From assembly GCF_902635505.1 (NCBI RefSeq), contig NC_045428.1, positions 226,998,107-227,062,106 of the forward strand: a DNA stretch of 64,000 nt, in the 5' to 3' direction. Under the pieces are notes generated by a model, which was not told the DNA's origin, did no database searches, and saw nothing but the letters and a program-made list of their open reading frames with translations. Both the position numbers and the translations under genes were made by a program. The number at the start of each line of letters is the position of its first letter. The stretch's first letter is position 1. Shown here piece by piece: positions 10,777 through 23,149 of this stretch. The DNA comes from Sarcophilus harrisii (Eukaryota; Chordata; Mammalia; Dasyuromorphia; Dasyuridae).

Positions 10777-11939
10777 CAAGTATCAAGGCACTACAGTTAG
10801 GATTATCCAGGATTTTGCAGCTTCTATAACAAAAAAATCTGAGGATCTAGAATATCATTTTCCAGAAGGACCTTTGATTAGAACCAAGAATCAACAACCC
10901 AATGTGATCAAGCGTCATTTTTAAAGGAAGGAGATGGATTTTCAATGAAGCAGGGGACTATCAATCATCTCTGCTGAAAAGAGCAGAACTACACAGAAAA
11001 TTTGATCTACAAGCATAAGACTCAACAGAAGCATAAAAAGGTAAATAGGAAAGAAAAAAAAACAACAATATTATTTAATGGTTAAACTGTTTACCTCCCT
11101 ACATAGGAAAATGATACTTGAATGAAACTCTTGAGAAGGATGTGTGTATATATAATTGACTTTGCTATGATGGTGTTAAATGAAAAGACATTAAGGGGTG
11201 GAAAAAGGATTGTACTGGAAGAAGAGAAAAAGAGAAGTGAAGAGTAAATTAGATTACATGAAGACACACAAAAGAGTTATTATAGTAGAGGGAAAGAAGG
11301 GAGGGGGAAAGGCGATGGAGATGAGCATTGCTGGAGCCTAATGTCATCAGTTTTGGCTCAAAGAGGGAATAACATTCACTCATTTGGGTATATAAATTTA
11401 TTTTCCCCATAGGGAAGTAGGAGGAAAAAGGGGAAAGAAAAGGAAGAGTCTGGAAAGAAGGAAAGTAGAAACAGTAGGAGACATGGTAAGAGAATGGAGG
11501 AGAGGTGGTAAAAGGGAGGGCAGGTTTAGGTCAGAAACAAAATACTGGTGAGGAAGGACAGGGTGGAAAGAGGGAGGGAAAGTATATAGAGGAGAAAATA
11601 AGATAGAGGGAAATAAATGGTGGTAATCATAACTGAATGTGAAAGGGATGAACTCTCCCATAAAAAGGAAGCAGATAGAAAATTGGATTAAAAACCAGAA
11701 TTTTACAATATGTTGTTTACAAAATACATTTTTTGAAACAGAGATGTACACAGAGTAAGCATAAAAGGCTGGAGCAGAATATATTATGTTTTAACTAATG
11801 GAAAAAAAGCAATTCTGATCTCAGAGAAGCAAAAGCAAAAAAAGATCTAAAAAAGATAAGAAGGAAACTATTTCTTGTTAAAAGGTACCATAGACAATGA
11901 AGCAATATCAATACTAAATATATATGCACTAAATGGTAC

Positions 11940-12548
11940 AGCATCCAAATTCTTTTTTTTTTATTTTAATTTTTTACAACATTATCCTTTGCACTCCCTT
12001 CTGTTCTGACTTTTCCCTTCCCTCCCTTCACCCCCTCCTCCAGATGGCAAGTAGTCCTATACATGTTAAATATATCACAGTATTTCCTAGATACAATATA
12101 TGTGTGCAGAACCGAACAGTTCTCTTGTTGCACAGGAAGAATTGGATTTAGAAGGTAAAAATAACCTGGGAAGAAAAACAAAAATGAGAACAGTTTACAC
12201 ATTTCCCAGTGTTCTTTCTTTGGGTGTAGCTGCTTCTGTCCATCATTGATCAATTAAAACTGAGTTAGATCTTCTCTTTGTTGAAAAAATCCACTTCCAT
12301 CAGAATACATCCTCATATAGTATTGTTGTTGAGGTGTATAATGATCTCCTGGTTCTGCTCATTTCACTCAGCATCAGTTCATGTCAGTCTCCCTAAGCCT
12401 CTCTGTATTCATCCTGCTGGTCATTTCTTACAGAACAATAATATTCCATAACATTCATATACCACAATTTACCCAACCATTCTCCAATTGATGGGCAGCC
12501 ATTCATTTTCCAGTTTCTAGCCACTACAATCAGAGCATCCAAATTCTT
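11940..12548 (-). mobile_element. L1 3' end with 15-bp target duplication, inside an older L1
   Basis: 'agcatccaaattctt' is duplicated at 11940-11954 and 12534-12548. The 579-bp insert reads on the minus strand as the C-terminal end of L1 ORF2 ('EYYCSVRNDQQDEYREA'-like), then a UTR ending in the poly-A (T-rich at 11955). The interrupted host sequence is the endonuclease domain of the plus-strand L1. Confidence 0.92.
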
Positions 12549-12900
12549 AGAAAAGATGTCAGTAACAAGAAGAAATAGACAGCAAAACTATACTAGTGGG
12601 GGACCTCAACCTCCCTCTCTCAGAATTAGATACATCTAACCACAAAATAAATAAGAAAGAAGTTAGGGAGCTTAATAGAATCTTAGAAAACTTAGATCTT
12701 ATAGACTTTTGGAGAAAATTGAATGAGGATAGAAAAGCATATACTTTTTTTCTCAGTGGTACATGGCACCTACACAAAAACTGTATTAGGGCATAAAAAC
12801 CTCACAATCAAATGCAGAAAGGCAGAAATAGTAAATGCATCTTTTCAAATCATGATGACCCTCTGCTACCACACTCAACAGGCATGTGTTACCTTCTTCT

Positions 12901-13550
12901 CCCCAGAAGCCACAGCCTAAGACCTAGTCTTATCAGTATAGCTGAGTCTAGTGTCTTTCAAAATGGGAGTGTCTTTCCGTAAGCAGCAGTCCCAGATCTA
13001 TACTATTGATAAGGTGAAAGTTCCAGAAACTGAGGCTACTTTTTAATGCAACTACCTCCAGGGCTTGTTCTTTGTTAATTCCCCAAAGTCATCCTAGAGT
13101 TATTTGTACTTCACTCAGCCTCCAGGAGGTCATTGTCTTAGGAGGACAATTTTTGTCTATCTGATGCTCTCTATTGCATTTGAGGCAATATTTATCTTTT
13201 TTTGTGTGTGGAAGAAATATGGAGTTTTCAGATCTATTCACTATTTCCCCATAGTCCTCTTTTTTAATTAAATTTTTTTTAAATTTTAATTTATTAAATT
13301 AAATTTTAAAATTAAAAAAATAAACATTTGTTGAATTCTGGTTTATTTGCCAAATAACACATTCCAACATAATTTATGGGACAGGAAAGAAGGAATACCT
13401 TTTGAAGCCCATGACAACGAAACAGGCAGCATCCTGCTTGAGAAGGATTTATTAGAACATGCCATGGGCAGGATAGACTAGGGGATCTTCAAGGATTTTG
13501 ATGTGAGCTTTTTGAGAAAATATGAGAGGATACATTCAAATGTTTCCTCT
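12901..13550. other. No gene recognised; includes an extreme AT block
   Basis: 13259-13325 is almost pure A/T and partly self-complementary. The rest of the stretch shows no recognised exon or repeat. Confidence 0.4.
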
Positions 13551-13554
13551 ATCT

Positions 13555-13690
13555 GTATGACCACCTGTGTGATTTAGAGTATATTAGAATCTCTCTATGC
13601 TTCAGTGTCTACAAATATAAAATGAAGGATTTGGACTAGATGGTCTCCGAGGTCCTTTGTCATTCTGAATCTCTGGTTCTATGATTCTGG
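13555..13690 (+). mobile_element. MIR-type SINE fragment
   Basis: The words 'cctgtgtgatttagag', 'tggactagatggtctccgag' and 'ctctggttctatgattctgg' follow the MIR/Ther-1 order. Confidence 0.6.
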
Positions 13691-13864
13691 GAGGCATATC
13701 TATCCTATGATCCTTAGACAAACACACAAGAACATTCAGTCTCCATAGTTCTGTCTCTGGATGTGGATGGCACTTTCCATTACAAGTCTATTGGAATTGC
13801 TTTGAATCACTGCATTTTTGAAAAGAGCCAGATGCGTCACAAATGATAATCACATAATCTTGTT

Positions 13865-14035
13865 ACTGTGTATGATCTTCTCCTGGTTTTGCTCATTTCC
13901 CTCAGCATCAGTGCATATCAGTCTTTCCAGACTTTCCTGAAATCAGTTTGCTCATCATTTCTTATAGAACAATATATAACTATTAAGCCATTTCTGAAAT
14001 GATGAGCATCCACTCAATTTCCAGCTAATGGGATA
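13865..14035 (-). mobile_element. L1 ORF2 C-terminal relic, minus strand
   Basis: The words 'tttccctcagcatcagtgca', 'catttcttatagaacaata' and 'gatgagcatccactcaattt' parallel the type-B L1 copy at 12340-12520 but are much more diverged. Confidence 0.6.
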
Positions 14036-14499
14036 AATTACTAAATGGAGTTAGTGGAATCAATTTAACAAATGGAGTTAATAAATGGAGTTCTTAATGA
14101 CTGGAGTAAGTTTGGGAAAACAGAGTTTCAGAATCAACACTTTTGAATTGTGGTTATCAGGATATTAGAAGATATCCTGTTTTCCAAAGCTAAGGTCTAT
14201 CAAGCAGTCTGTGTCCTGAGATTGGCAATCCTTTGCACTCTCCCTCTGGATGATCTCAGAGACAACAAAATTCTGTAATTGTTTTATACCAGCATAATGT
14301 GGTCATTTTTCTATGTACTCTACCCCATGAATGGAATTCTCTTTCATAATAAAAAACAAACAGTTAAGCAAAAATAATTGTTATAGTGACTATGGCAGAC
14401 AACATTCTACTGTCAAAGTCTCCCACCTCTTTGTTAGAATAAGAAAAATGATTTAGTATCTGTGCTCTGGGACCATCACTAGTTTTTCCAGTTATTCAA
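14036..14499. other. No gene recognised
   Basis: No exon or well-defined repeat was recognised here. Confidence 0.35.
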
Positions 14500-16130
14500 A
14501 GTATAGTTTCTTTTTGCTAAGTAATTTTTACATTGACAATGTTTTAGTAATTTTTATATTGTTTTCTGATTCTCCTTATTTCATTCTAAAACAATTCATA
14601 CAAATCTCTTATTTCTCTGGTTCCTCATATTTGTCATTTTAAATTGAAGAATACCTACTTTGTTCTAAATTCTTTGCTACCATAAAAATTTGTGCTTGAA
14701 TATTTTAATATATACAGGATCTTTCTTTTTGGCTTTTATCTCTTGTATTTGTGTAGCAGTGAAATGTCTAAATGAACATTTTTGTAATATTTTGCATAAT
14801 TCCAAATCATTTTCCAAGATGGTTTCACTAATTCATAATTGTACTAGCAGTGTGCTCATCTTCCCCACAGCCCTTCCAACATTAACTTTGTATTTTTTTT
14901 TTTTTAGTAATTTTTGTTAATCATCAGAATGCTAGGTGAAACCTCAAAGTTGTTTTGTTTTTCATTTCTCTTGTTATTAATGATTTGGAGCATGTTTTCA
15001 CATGGTTTGCGATTCTTTATTTGAAAACTATCTATTGGAGGATAACTCGATTTTTTAGATTTATATTGGTCACATATATTCTGGATAAAAGACATTTACA
15101 AATGACATTTTATACAAATATTTTGTGCTTGCTTGTGGTCTTCTCTTCCTTTAAAATACAATGGTTCTCTCTGAGCAGGTTTCTTGGGGAGGTTTTCTGG
15201 AGGCAGCCTTAGTTTTGGTTCCAAGTAATAATCCCCGCAAATACAGCCAGATGATAAAATCCAAATGTTTATTTTCTCCTTCCTTGATTCCAAGAGCTCT
15301 TGCGGCTTGTCCTTTGCTTCTGCTTCTTCAGCCTTCAGCCAGCACAAAGGTGGAAGATGGAATGAATCTGACTCTGCTTCTGAGAGTGGGCTTGTGGGCT
15401 TGTGGGCTTGTATATCTCCCAGAGTGCTCTTTGGCCCTGAGAACTTCTTGCTTATATGCTGTTCACTGAGTACACACCAATCATTATATCACTGGGAAAC
15501 CATTATTTGTTGTAGGATTAAATCAATGCTAAACTAGATTTAACCATTGTCTACTCAATTCCACTTAGTACCTTGTTTCAAGTTCTGGCCCATAACATCT
15601 CCTCGTAGGATCAGATCAATCATACTGAACCATGCTAAATTAGATAATTATTGTCTCTATCAACTCTAATGAGTTAACACTTTGTAAGGATTTCAACACT
15701 TGCTCTCCTTATCCTATTTATATTGGTTTTGTTTGTGTAAATATTTTTAAAATATATAAACAAAATGATTATTTTGCCTTGATTACCTCTATTTCTGGTT
15801 TGATTAAGAATTCTCTCTGTAGCTAAAGCTGTGAAAGGTACTTTCTTCTCTTCCCCTGTGATTGTTTTATGACTTGACTTTTTATATTAAGGTGACATAT
15901 TCATTCAGTGTCATATAGTGTGTAATAGTCTAAGCCTAGTTTCTGTCAAAGTGCTTTTCAGTTTTCCCAGAAATTGGTGTTGATGTTGTTTTTCTCAAAT
16001 AGAAAGTCTTTCCCCATTAATAAAAACTATCACCATTTTTAACATATTTTGATTCATGCTTATCTAGGTATTCTACTGATCTAGTTTAGTATTTTTTAGC
16101 CTACACCGCGATTTGTGCCAAAGCTATGCT
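14500..16130 (-). mobile_element. Old L1 on the minus strand, split by an LTR
   Basis: The phrases 'agtgtgctcatcttccccac', 'tttggagcatgttttcac' and 'gagaatagtctttccccatta'-like words are antisense of L1 ORF2. The L1 sequence continues after the LTR at 15172-15700. No intact frame remains. Confidence 0.5.
15172..15700 (-). mobile_element. Solo LTR, family 1 (minus strand)
   Basis: Read on the minus strand it runs from TGTTGAAATCC to ...AACCTGCTCA, with 'agaaaataaacatttgga' giving an AATAAA before the R/U5 part. It matches the plus-strand LTR at 18801-19373 over most of its length. Both carry two copies of a U3 unit containing 'gggccagaacttgaaac'-like words. No internal retroviral sequence adjoins it, so it is a solo LTR. 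No flanking duplication could be confirmed. Confidence 0.7.
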
Positions 16131-16239
16131 CCTTTCAATTCTACCTTTTTTCTATTATCTTCCTTCTCATTCTAGATTTTCCTCTTGGTTTGCTCTTTAA
16201 AGAGAAGACAAAACACCTCCAATCTCTTCATTTTCCAAT

Positions 16240-16630
16240 ATATCTTTTGCACAACTGTCATAGAAATAAATCTTCCTGATCTGGCCATGACATGCTCTTG
16301 CTTAAAAACATGCATACAATTTCATTAGTGTTGTATGGGAGGCCTTTCACAATTTGACTGTAATCCACTTTTCCAATTTTATTTCCTTATTATTCTCCTT
16401 CATGCATTCTATGCTCCAGTCAACCTGCATTTTCACCCTACACATCTGTGCTATATCTTTTTTGTCAGATTTGAGCTTAGATACTGTCTCCTCCATGATC
16501 TTCCAAGGTGAATGTGATCTCTCTCAAACTATCTTATAACTTTAAATTATTATATTTATCTTTGCATCCTATCTATTTATCTACATGTTATAAACTTCTA
16601 TTATATTGTAAGGTCCTCGAGGCCTGAAAC

Positions 16631-16670
<40 letters not shown>

Positions 16671-16740
16671 TCATGACCCAAATCTAGCACAGTCCTTTGA
16701 TGTTAACAGGTATTTAATAAATGTTTGTTGAATAGAATCA
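16240..16740 (+). mobile_element. LINE2 (CR1-clade) 3' relic
   Basis: A 'gaccatgacatgctcttgct' phrase is followed by 'gcattctatgctccagtcaa' and a tail with 'aggtatttaataaatgtttg' and 'ttgaat'. This is the usual L2 order from the RT C-terminus to the 3' end. A (TG)n run interrupts it at 16635-16667. Confidence 0.6.
16635..16667. repeat. (TG)n microsatellite
   Basis: About 16 TG units inside the L2 tail. Confidence 0.95.
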
Positions 16741-17084
16741 AATATAACTTCACTATGAGTCCCAGCTGCCCATAAATCTCTCACTCGAAGTAGAAACAAC
16801 TGGTCTTCTCCTCTGAACAGAAATGTAATTTGGTTTTTAAAAAAAGAGTTATTGTTCTGCAAAAGTTGAAATGGAATAAAAATATGGGTAAAAACAGTTA
16901 AACAGGCTTCTTCAGAAGAATATAAAAGTCATGGCATGGATGGAGATGTTGAACAGTCATCAAGATTTGATTATCCAAAAATACATAAATAAAACAAGTT
17001 AAAGATGTATGGTGAAATGGTGCATTGAGAAATCAATAAAGAAGGAACAATAAATGAGTCTAACTTGTAAGAATGAAGAGAATG

Positions 17085-17300
17085 GGCAGAGAGCTCGAAG
17101 GATCATAGATTTGGAGCCAGAAGATACCCTGGAGATCATCTATTCTAACATCCTTATTTTTCCATTGAGGAAATTGAGGTCTAGAGAATTAATGAAACAT
17201 TCATTTAGTGCATGTTATGTGCAAAGAATTGTGCTAACCAATGGAGATACATACAATAAATAGAAGAGAAAACTATTCCTTGCTTTCAAGGAGCTCACCT
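17085..17300 (+). mobile_element. MIR-like and L2-like relics
   Basis: 17085-17185 has 'tcatagatttggagcc', 'ggagatcatc' and 'ttgaggaaattgaggtc', typical of MIR-related relics. 17190-17300 has 'catgttatgtgcaaagaat' and 'tcaaggagctcac', which match the L2-like family also seen at 27900 and 29083. Confidence 0.5.
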
Positions 17301-18800
17301 TTTTTTTTTTTTAAATGAAAACAAGTATGAGGTTTACTGCATGTTAATACGTTTAATTATTCTATTTGATCACAGTTAATTTTCTTTTAAAATTGTTTTA
17401 AACTTAATTTTATTTACATTTATCAATTCTCTAACTTTCCCTTTCCCTTCTCCACTCATTGAAAAGGCAAAAAAACCAAAGCCCACTCAAATAACTACTT
17501 ATTCAAAACAAATTCTCATATTAACTTTCAAATAAGACCAAAAAGGAGACAAAGAAAGAAAAGAAAATTAACTTCCATATACACTCTGAGTTAATCACTC
17601 AGATAAATAGCATGTTGCATCATGAGTCCTTTGGAATTATGGTTGGTCATTGTGTTGATCCAAGTTGATTTTAAATCTTGTTGATTTAGACTTGACTGTC
17701 CTTACAATATAGTTGTTACTGCACACATTTTTCTTTTGATTCGTCCCATTTAATTCCATATCAATTCAAATAAGTCTTCCCTGGTTTCTAAAAAGCCAAT
17801 CCCTTCATTCCCTTACAGATATATGAGGAATGGTCCAAAGTATAGCCTGAAGTATGATATAAAATCTTCAAAAGATCCTAAAGAATTGTATTCAAAGATA
17901 ACCAGAGCAGAAATTTGTTTTTTTCCAGCCTTACCATTCAATTCTCTCTTTGTTTGCTTTCTCCTCCTTTCCTCCTAGGCAAATTTACACTCTCCACTCT
18001 GTGATTTATTTTTTTCTCTCTCAATAGAAACATTGTAATGGGAACATCCCATTCTCAGAACTGGAAATGCTTCCGAGTTTCAGGCCAGCATCTGACTTCT
18101 CTCTATGTATTGATATATTTAGTAATGAGGGTATTCATTACAGTAGTAGGAAAGCTAAGAGTGAGGATATTTGGTATTGTGTAAAGTGTACCTTTTATTT
18201 TATGAGACAGGGAGTGATGGCATGGGGGCGGGGAGGATTGACTTTGGCTGGCCAGATAAAAACCCTATTGATTCTGTAGATTCCATCTTCTACAATTCCT
18301 ATTAGGGTGTCAGCTTGTATTTGCTCTCTTTGAATGGAAAAAAGAGTCTGTGAAGGATGATTACCCTCACACACTCAAATTGTAATTATTTTAGAATTTG
18401 AACCACACAACAAGTTTTCCAGATTATCAAGATTTTCTAGGCTTTAAAAAAAAAAGACCAAGGAATAAAGAGAATATTTTGGAACTTTGATTCTATCCCA
18501 CACATGCCTGAGAAATATATTCATCTGATTCCTTGCTGCTGATCATATAATAACATAGGCGTTTGATCACTACGAATCATAGAAAACTCTTTTTCATCAC
18601 AATTTATTATTTTGTCTGGAGTTAGGGACTGGTTTTTCCCAGCAGACTTCAAGCAACTCATCAGAGGCTACCTTAACAATAACTACTGAAAAAATGAACA
18701 TTTTTTTAAGTGAAATTGACTGGCAATATTGCCCTCAAATCAAAGGATGATGTTCCCTCAATTTTAGTGGTTCAAAACTCTGAAACTTTTATTGCATTTC
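17301..18800. other. No gene recognised
   Basis: Old L1-like words are possible around 17340-17500, but no exon or well-defined repeat was recognised. Confidence 0.35.
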
Positions 18801-19373
18801 TGTTATAGGCCAGAACTTGAAACAAGATGCTAGGTCAGTGGAATTGATAGAGACAATAATTATCTAATTTAGCATGGTTCAGTATAATTGATTTAATCCT
18901 ACAAGGAGATGTTATGGGCCAAAACTTGAAATAAAGTACTAAGTGGAATTGAGGAAACAATGGTCAAATCTAGTTTAACATTGATTTAATCCTACAACAA
19001 ATAATGGTTTCCTAGTGATATAATGATTGGTGTATTCTCAGTGTAGGGCATTTAAGAAGGAGCTGTCAGGGCCAGAAGGACAAGCCCACTAGAAGCTCTC
19101 AAGGCCGAGACAGATTGATTCCATCATCCACCTTTGTTGTAGCTGGAGGCTGAAGCACAAACCCTTGGAAGTCAGAGATTCAGAAGCCAGAGCTCAAGCT
19201 CTCAGAACCAAGACTACAGAAGGCCTCTAAGAAAGCTAACCGGGCTTCAGGAAAGGAGACAAGACTTTGAAAGAGAGAATAAAGCATTTGGACTTTTAAT
19301 ACCTGGCTGCATTTGGGGTGATTACTGAACTGAAACGAAGGCTGCCTCGAGAGACCCCAAGGAAACCTCAACA
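18801..19373 (+). mobile_element. Solo LTR, family 1 (plus strand)
   Basis: It starts TGTTATAGGCC and ends ...GGAAACCTCAACA. AATAAAGCATTTGG near 19279 gives the polyadenylation signal, about 95 bp from the end. The U3 has a tandem duplication (units from 18801 and 18909). It is the plus-strand counterpart of 15172-15700. The flanks show no convincing target duplication. Confidence 0.75.
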
Positions 19374-20199
19374 AAAGATTACATTTTAGAGAAGAATATT
19401 ACACATTTCTTTCTTATTCCACCCATAGCGTTCTACTTTGTGATTAGCTTTATTTGATATTTCTGTTTTCTTCAATTACCATATTTTTTATTTCTTTTCT
19501 CTTTCAATTTTCCCTACACCCTACACCACCAAAAAAGAATGCACTATGAAAGCCAGAAATGATTACCCAACCAAGCAAATATTCTCTGCCCCACCTCCTA
19601 CTGCCATTAAATGCCAATACTTTATCCGTGTCTGGGCAATCCTGAAGTATGGATGAATAAAACTTACGCCATCATCTTTAGTCACTTAGACATAAGACAT
19701 TGGGTTTAGATGTAGAAATGGGATTAGATAAAGGAGAGTCTATTTCTACAGATTATCCATTCTCTTATGCTTTTTTTTCTCCATTTTAGGACCATGCAGC
19801 TCATCCTAAACTCAACCCCAGGAAGGTAGGGACATGAGCCTCTTTATGGGAGTGAATGAATAAATGAAAAAGTATTTATGTACAAAACACTCTTGATACA
19901 AATAGAAAGACAAGATGGTCATGAGTCTTCTTTAATATTACTTCCATTGATTAAAAATCATATTCATTTCTGATGTTGAGTTATTTGAGAGTGATGTCAA
20001 ATTTTGATGAAAAACTTTCTTTTCCAGAAAAACTTTCTGTTTTCTCTTTACTATATTATTTACCTCTTTCCTATTCTACTACTACACCCTAGTCCTTAGT
20101 AATACTGTGGGCTGGGTAAGCAAGGGCAATATGGTCTAGGTTGGAGCAAAGAGCATCATTCATTCTTTCTGGGAGGAATGTGTTCATCCCACAGGAGTA
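19374..20199. other. No gene recognised
   Basis: No exon or defined repeat was recognised. Confidence 0.35.
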
Positions 20200-20340
20200 G
20201 AGCTAGGGACTTGGAATGAGAAAGACTTGAATTTTAATCCTGTCTCTAATACTTAGTAGCTGTGTGGCCCTGAGCAAATCACTGCACTTTAGCAAAACTT
20301 ATATTATATAAATATTAGTTATTATTATTATCATTGGCAC
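20200..20340 (+). mobile_element. MIR-type SINE fragment
   Basis: The words 'cttagtagctgtgtggccct' and 'gagcaaatcactgcac' match the MIR core. The tail ends in 'attattattatc'. Confidence 0.6.
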
Positions 20341-20604
20341 CTTCCAACTGAGGAAATAAGTCAAGACTACACACACATATTTACACATACTTGTTGTTTT
20401 GTTTATCCACCTTAAAGAAACATGTTAAATTACCTATTTCTTATCTTGAAAAGTTCAGTCATGAAACCATATTTGTCACCTCCAGGAATTCGGGGGAAAG
20501 TGATCTTCCCATTTAGAAATTACTTATTAATTAGATCATTTTGATTATATTACATTAAAAAAGTTGTATACAAACAAAACTAATGCAGTCAAGGGGTCTG
20601 AATG

Positions 20605-20880
20605 TGTCACAATATAGTATTCACTTTTTTTGCTGTTGCTTTTTTCTTATTTTTTTCCCCTTTTTGATCTAAGTTTTCTTGTGCAGCATGATAAATATGG
20701 AACTATGTTTAGAAGAATTGCCCATGTTTAACCTTTTTTGGATTACTTGCTGTCTAGGGAAGAAGGTGGAGAGGTAAGGAGAAAAATTTGGAACACAAGG
20801 TTTTGTAAGGGCGAATGTTGAAAATTATATTTGCATGCATTTAGAAAAATTAAAAGCTATTAATATTTTTTTAAAAAGAA
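20605..20880 (+). mobile_element. L1 3' end, type A
   Basis: Same order as 624-900: 'cttgtgcagcatgataaata', 'gattacttgctgtctaggga', 'ttggaacacaaggttttgta', then an A-rich tail. Confidence 0.7.
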
Positions 20881-22883
20881 ATTACATTATTGGAAAAACA
20901 AACAAGCCAAAAGCCACAATCCATCCACATCCTCTCCCCCAAGTAGTTAAAGTTGAAAAACCTAAATGGGCTTGAAAACTTGACCTGTTGGGTCAAGCCC
21001 AGAAATTTCAGGTTTTAGTAATTTCAATTGTCTTAGACATGGGTCAGCTAATTAATTATCCGAATTGGTTAGGATGTAGGTGAGCTGTCAAGAATGTGAG
21101 CAGTCAGGTTTCATTGGGACTAGCTATGGAAAACCACATCGGCTTGGACCCGGTGAGTGACCCAGAGGCTGACACACTCACACTCTTTCATCTTGGGTAT
21201 TGTTACCAAGCCAGTTGGGCAGGGCCTTTACTAGGATGGGCCTTTGTGAGCCCATCATTATGTGTTCTTTGAGTGTTTTAATAACAATCCTTTAAGATCG
21301 AAACCTTGCAGAGGCCAATGATGGTGTTGTTTTCCATCCTTGGATCCCCTGTGAATATAGCAGACACTCAGACTTGGTTGAGTCTTCAGAAATGTGTTCT
21401 TATGCATAAGTACTTTTGGGGGGAAAAGTCGCTTTGGTTGTTTTCATAGATGGATGTTTCATCAAGTATGATTGTTTATAGGCTTTTGAGTACACCAGTG
21501 AACACAGCTATGAAATACTTCTTGTAAACTTTTTTGGTATGTAGTGGTTGCAGAACAGGAGGAAACTTCATTTTGTGTAAAAGAAGTTCACTAAAAAGAA
21601 ACCTTTTTTGTTTCTCTATTCTCAACAGGTTGAGCTCAGACACCCTCTCTGTTAGGTTCCAGAGGGAGACCCCAGAGAGAGACCCCAGATGACATCCTCC
21701 TTAGAATAAACTTCACAGTGAGTGGAGTCAGTTGTCTTTAACAAGGGAATTGAGACGTCTGTACCCTGAAGTTTTTATCTCTGTGTAATTTTCTTAAGGA
21801 CACAGACTCTAGATAGTATAAAAATTCATGTTTTTATATTGGCTAAATTTTCTCCTTAATTCCTATTTTTAATGTCTTTTAGAGTTTTATCCCTTCTGTC
21901 ATAAGAGAATTTTAGTATTGCCACCATTTTACCTAAAATAGATAGCAATTCATGCATGTAACTAGCTGAAGCCTTTTTGGAATTAGTTGAGATGTCAATA
22001 ATTTAGCTCTAGTTGACGATAGGAAGAATTTTTGGCTCTGCTTTATTCCCTAATTTATTTTAGCTAAGACATGTAACTTAAAACCTGATGCTAAACCAGG
22101 TTAGTTCCTGTTCTATCTGCAAATTCCAATTAAAATCCAGTTAAAATAGGATTTGATGATCCAGTTATTTTATCTGATATTTATATTTATCTAATTTAAA
22201 TCTTCCCCTTCTACTACTGCTTCTTTGATGCTTAAGTCTTAATCTTCTTTATCCTCTGTAAAATTACAATTTTGTCCTTCCTGCTGATGTAACTAAAGAT
22301 TTTTCAAAATATAATTTGGGGCCCATTGGTTTTATATATCATGGAACCATGCTCAGATCATGTAATAAATTAAAATGTTTTTGCATATGAATAAGTATGA
22401 TTCACAGCAATAACTGTCAATGAATCTTTATTTTTATATCATAACAAAGAATTAAAAAAAATTCAGGAACATCCATCAACACATGAAAAAATGACATTAT
22501 ATGTAATGTGAACCTCAAGTTCCATAAAGCAGTAGAGGTGAGAAGTTTACTCCTATCTCTTCTTTTGGGCCAATTAAAAAATAAATTTTAATTTAAATTG
22601 TATATTTTCCATTGCCTAGATTTCCTCATATAAGCATCCCTACTCCCTCATGACAAATAATTTTTTAAAAAGAAAAAAATTAGTAAAAGTTGATCAAAAT
22701 ATTGAAAATGTATGACATTATTTTTCATGTTCCATATCAGTGAAATTGAACTTCCATTTTTGCAAAGGTAGAGGACTTCTCAGATCTGATCTTTGGGACA
22801 AATTTTGTTCTTTATGATTTTTCAACCTTCAGTTTTATTACAAATTAAATACTCACATGCAAAGCATTATTCTAAATGCCTGG

Positions 22884-22885
<2 letters not shown>
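20881..22885. other. Mostly unassigned; possible LTR-like part at 21560-21830
   Basis: The stretch from 21000 to 21830 is less AT-rich than its surroundings. 'cttagaataaacttcac' near 21703 follows a region with a repeated 'agagggagaccccagagaga' word, which could be an LTR R/U5 or the end of an unknown transcript. No protein similarity was recognised. Confidence 0.25.
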
Positions 22886-22939
<54 letters not shown>

Positions 22940-22945
22940 ACACAA
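22886..22945. repeat. (TA)n then (CA)n microsatellite
   Basis: About 45 bp of TA repeats pass into ACAC/ACATAC repeats. Confidence 0.95.
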
Positions 22946-23149
22946 GCAAAAAGACAATCCCTGCTCTCAATTTAAATTCTCATGAGTTCTCATGAGGGAA
23001 GAAGCATTTAACAGGGAGCTACAAGGGGATGGTGAAGTCTTCTTTGGGCAAGATCAAAAGCTATACTTTTGAAGAGTTGGGTGTTAAGCCAGGTTAAAGG
23101 AGAGCATAGTTGGCATGGGAGCTTTCTCAAATGGTAGATTTAATCTCTT

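Larger units (their letters stand above)
8745..12900 (+). mobile_element. L1 LINE, plus strand, multiply interrupted
   Basis: It begins with a 5' region like that of marsupial L1s ('ggggcagagtcaaaatggtg', 'cttgagctctcc'), followed by A-rich ORF1-type sequence. From about 11600 it runs into an ORF2 endonuclease. At 12596-12760 the translation includes 'GDLNLPLSELDTSNHKI' and 'LIDFWRKLNEDRKAYTFF', matching the L1 endonuclease order (GD.N.PLS..D....K.N...EL...L...DLID). The reading frames are broken and the element stops before the reverse transcriptase. Four younger elements sit inside it: 9451-9588, 10027-10092, 10377-10776 and 11955-12533. Confidence 0.75.

Noticed and set aside
11398-11751. 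117-codon minus-strand open frame
   Set aside because: It is the antisense of the purine-rich spacer of the plus-strand L1; low complexity (F, P, S, L) and not a gene.
12596-12920. Possible host endonuclease gene ('GDLNLPLSELD')
   Set aside because: It is the endonuclease domain of an L1, interrupted by another L1 insertion and followed by stops.
15096-15537. Overlapping open frames on both strands near 15.1-15.5 kb
   Set aside because: They fall inside the solo LTR at 15172-15700.
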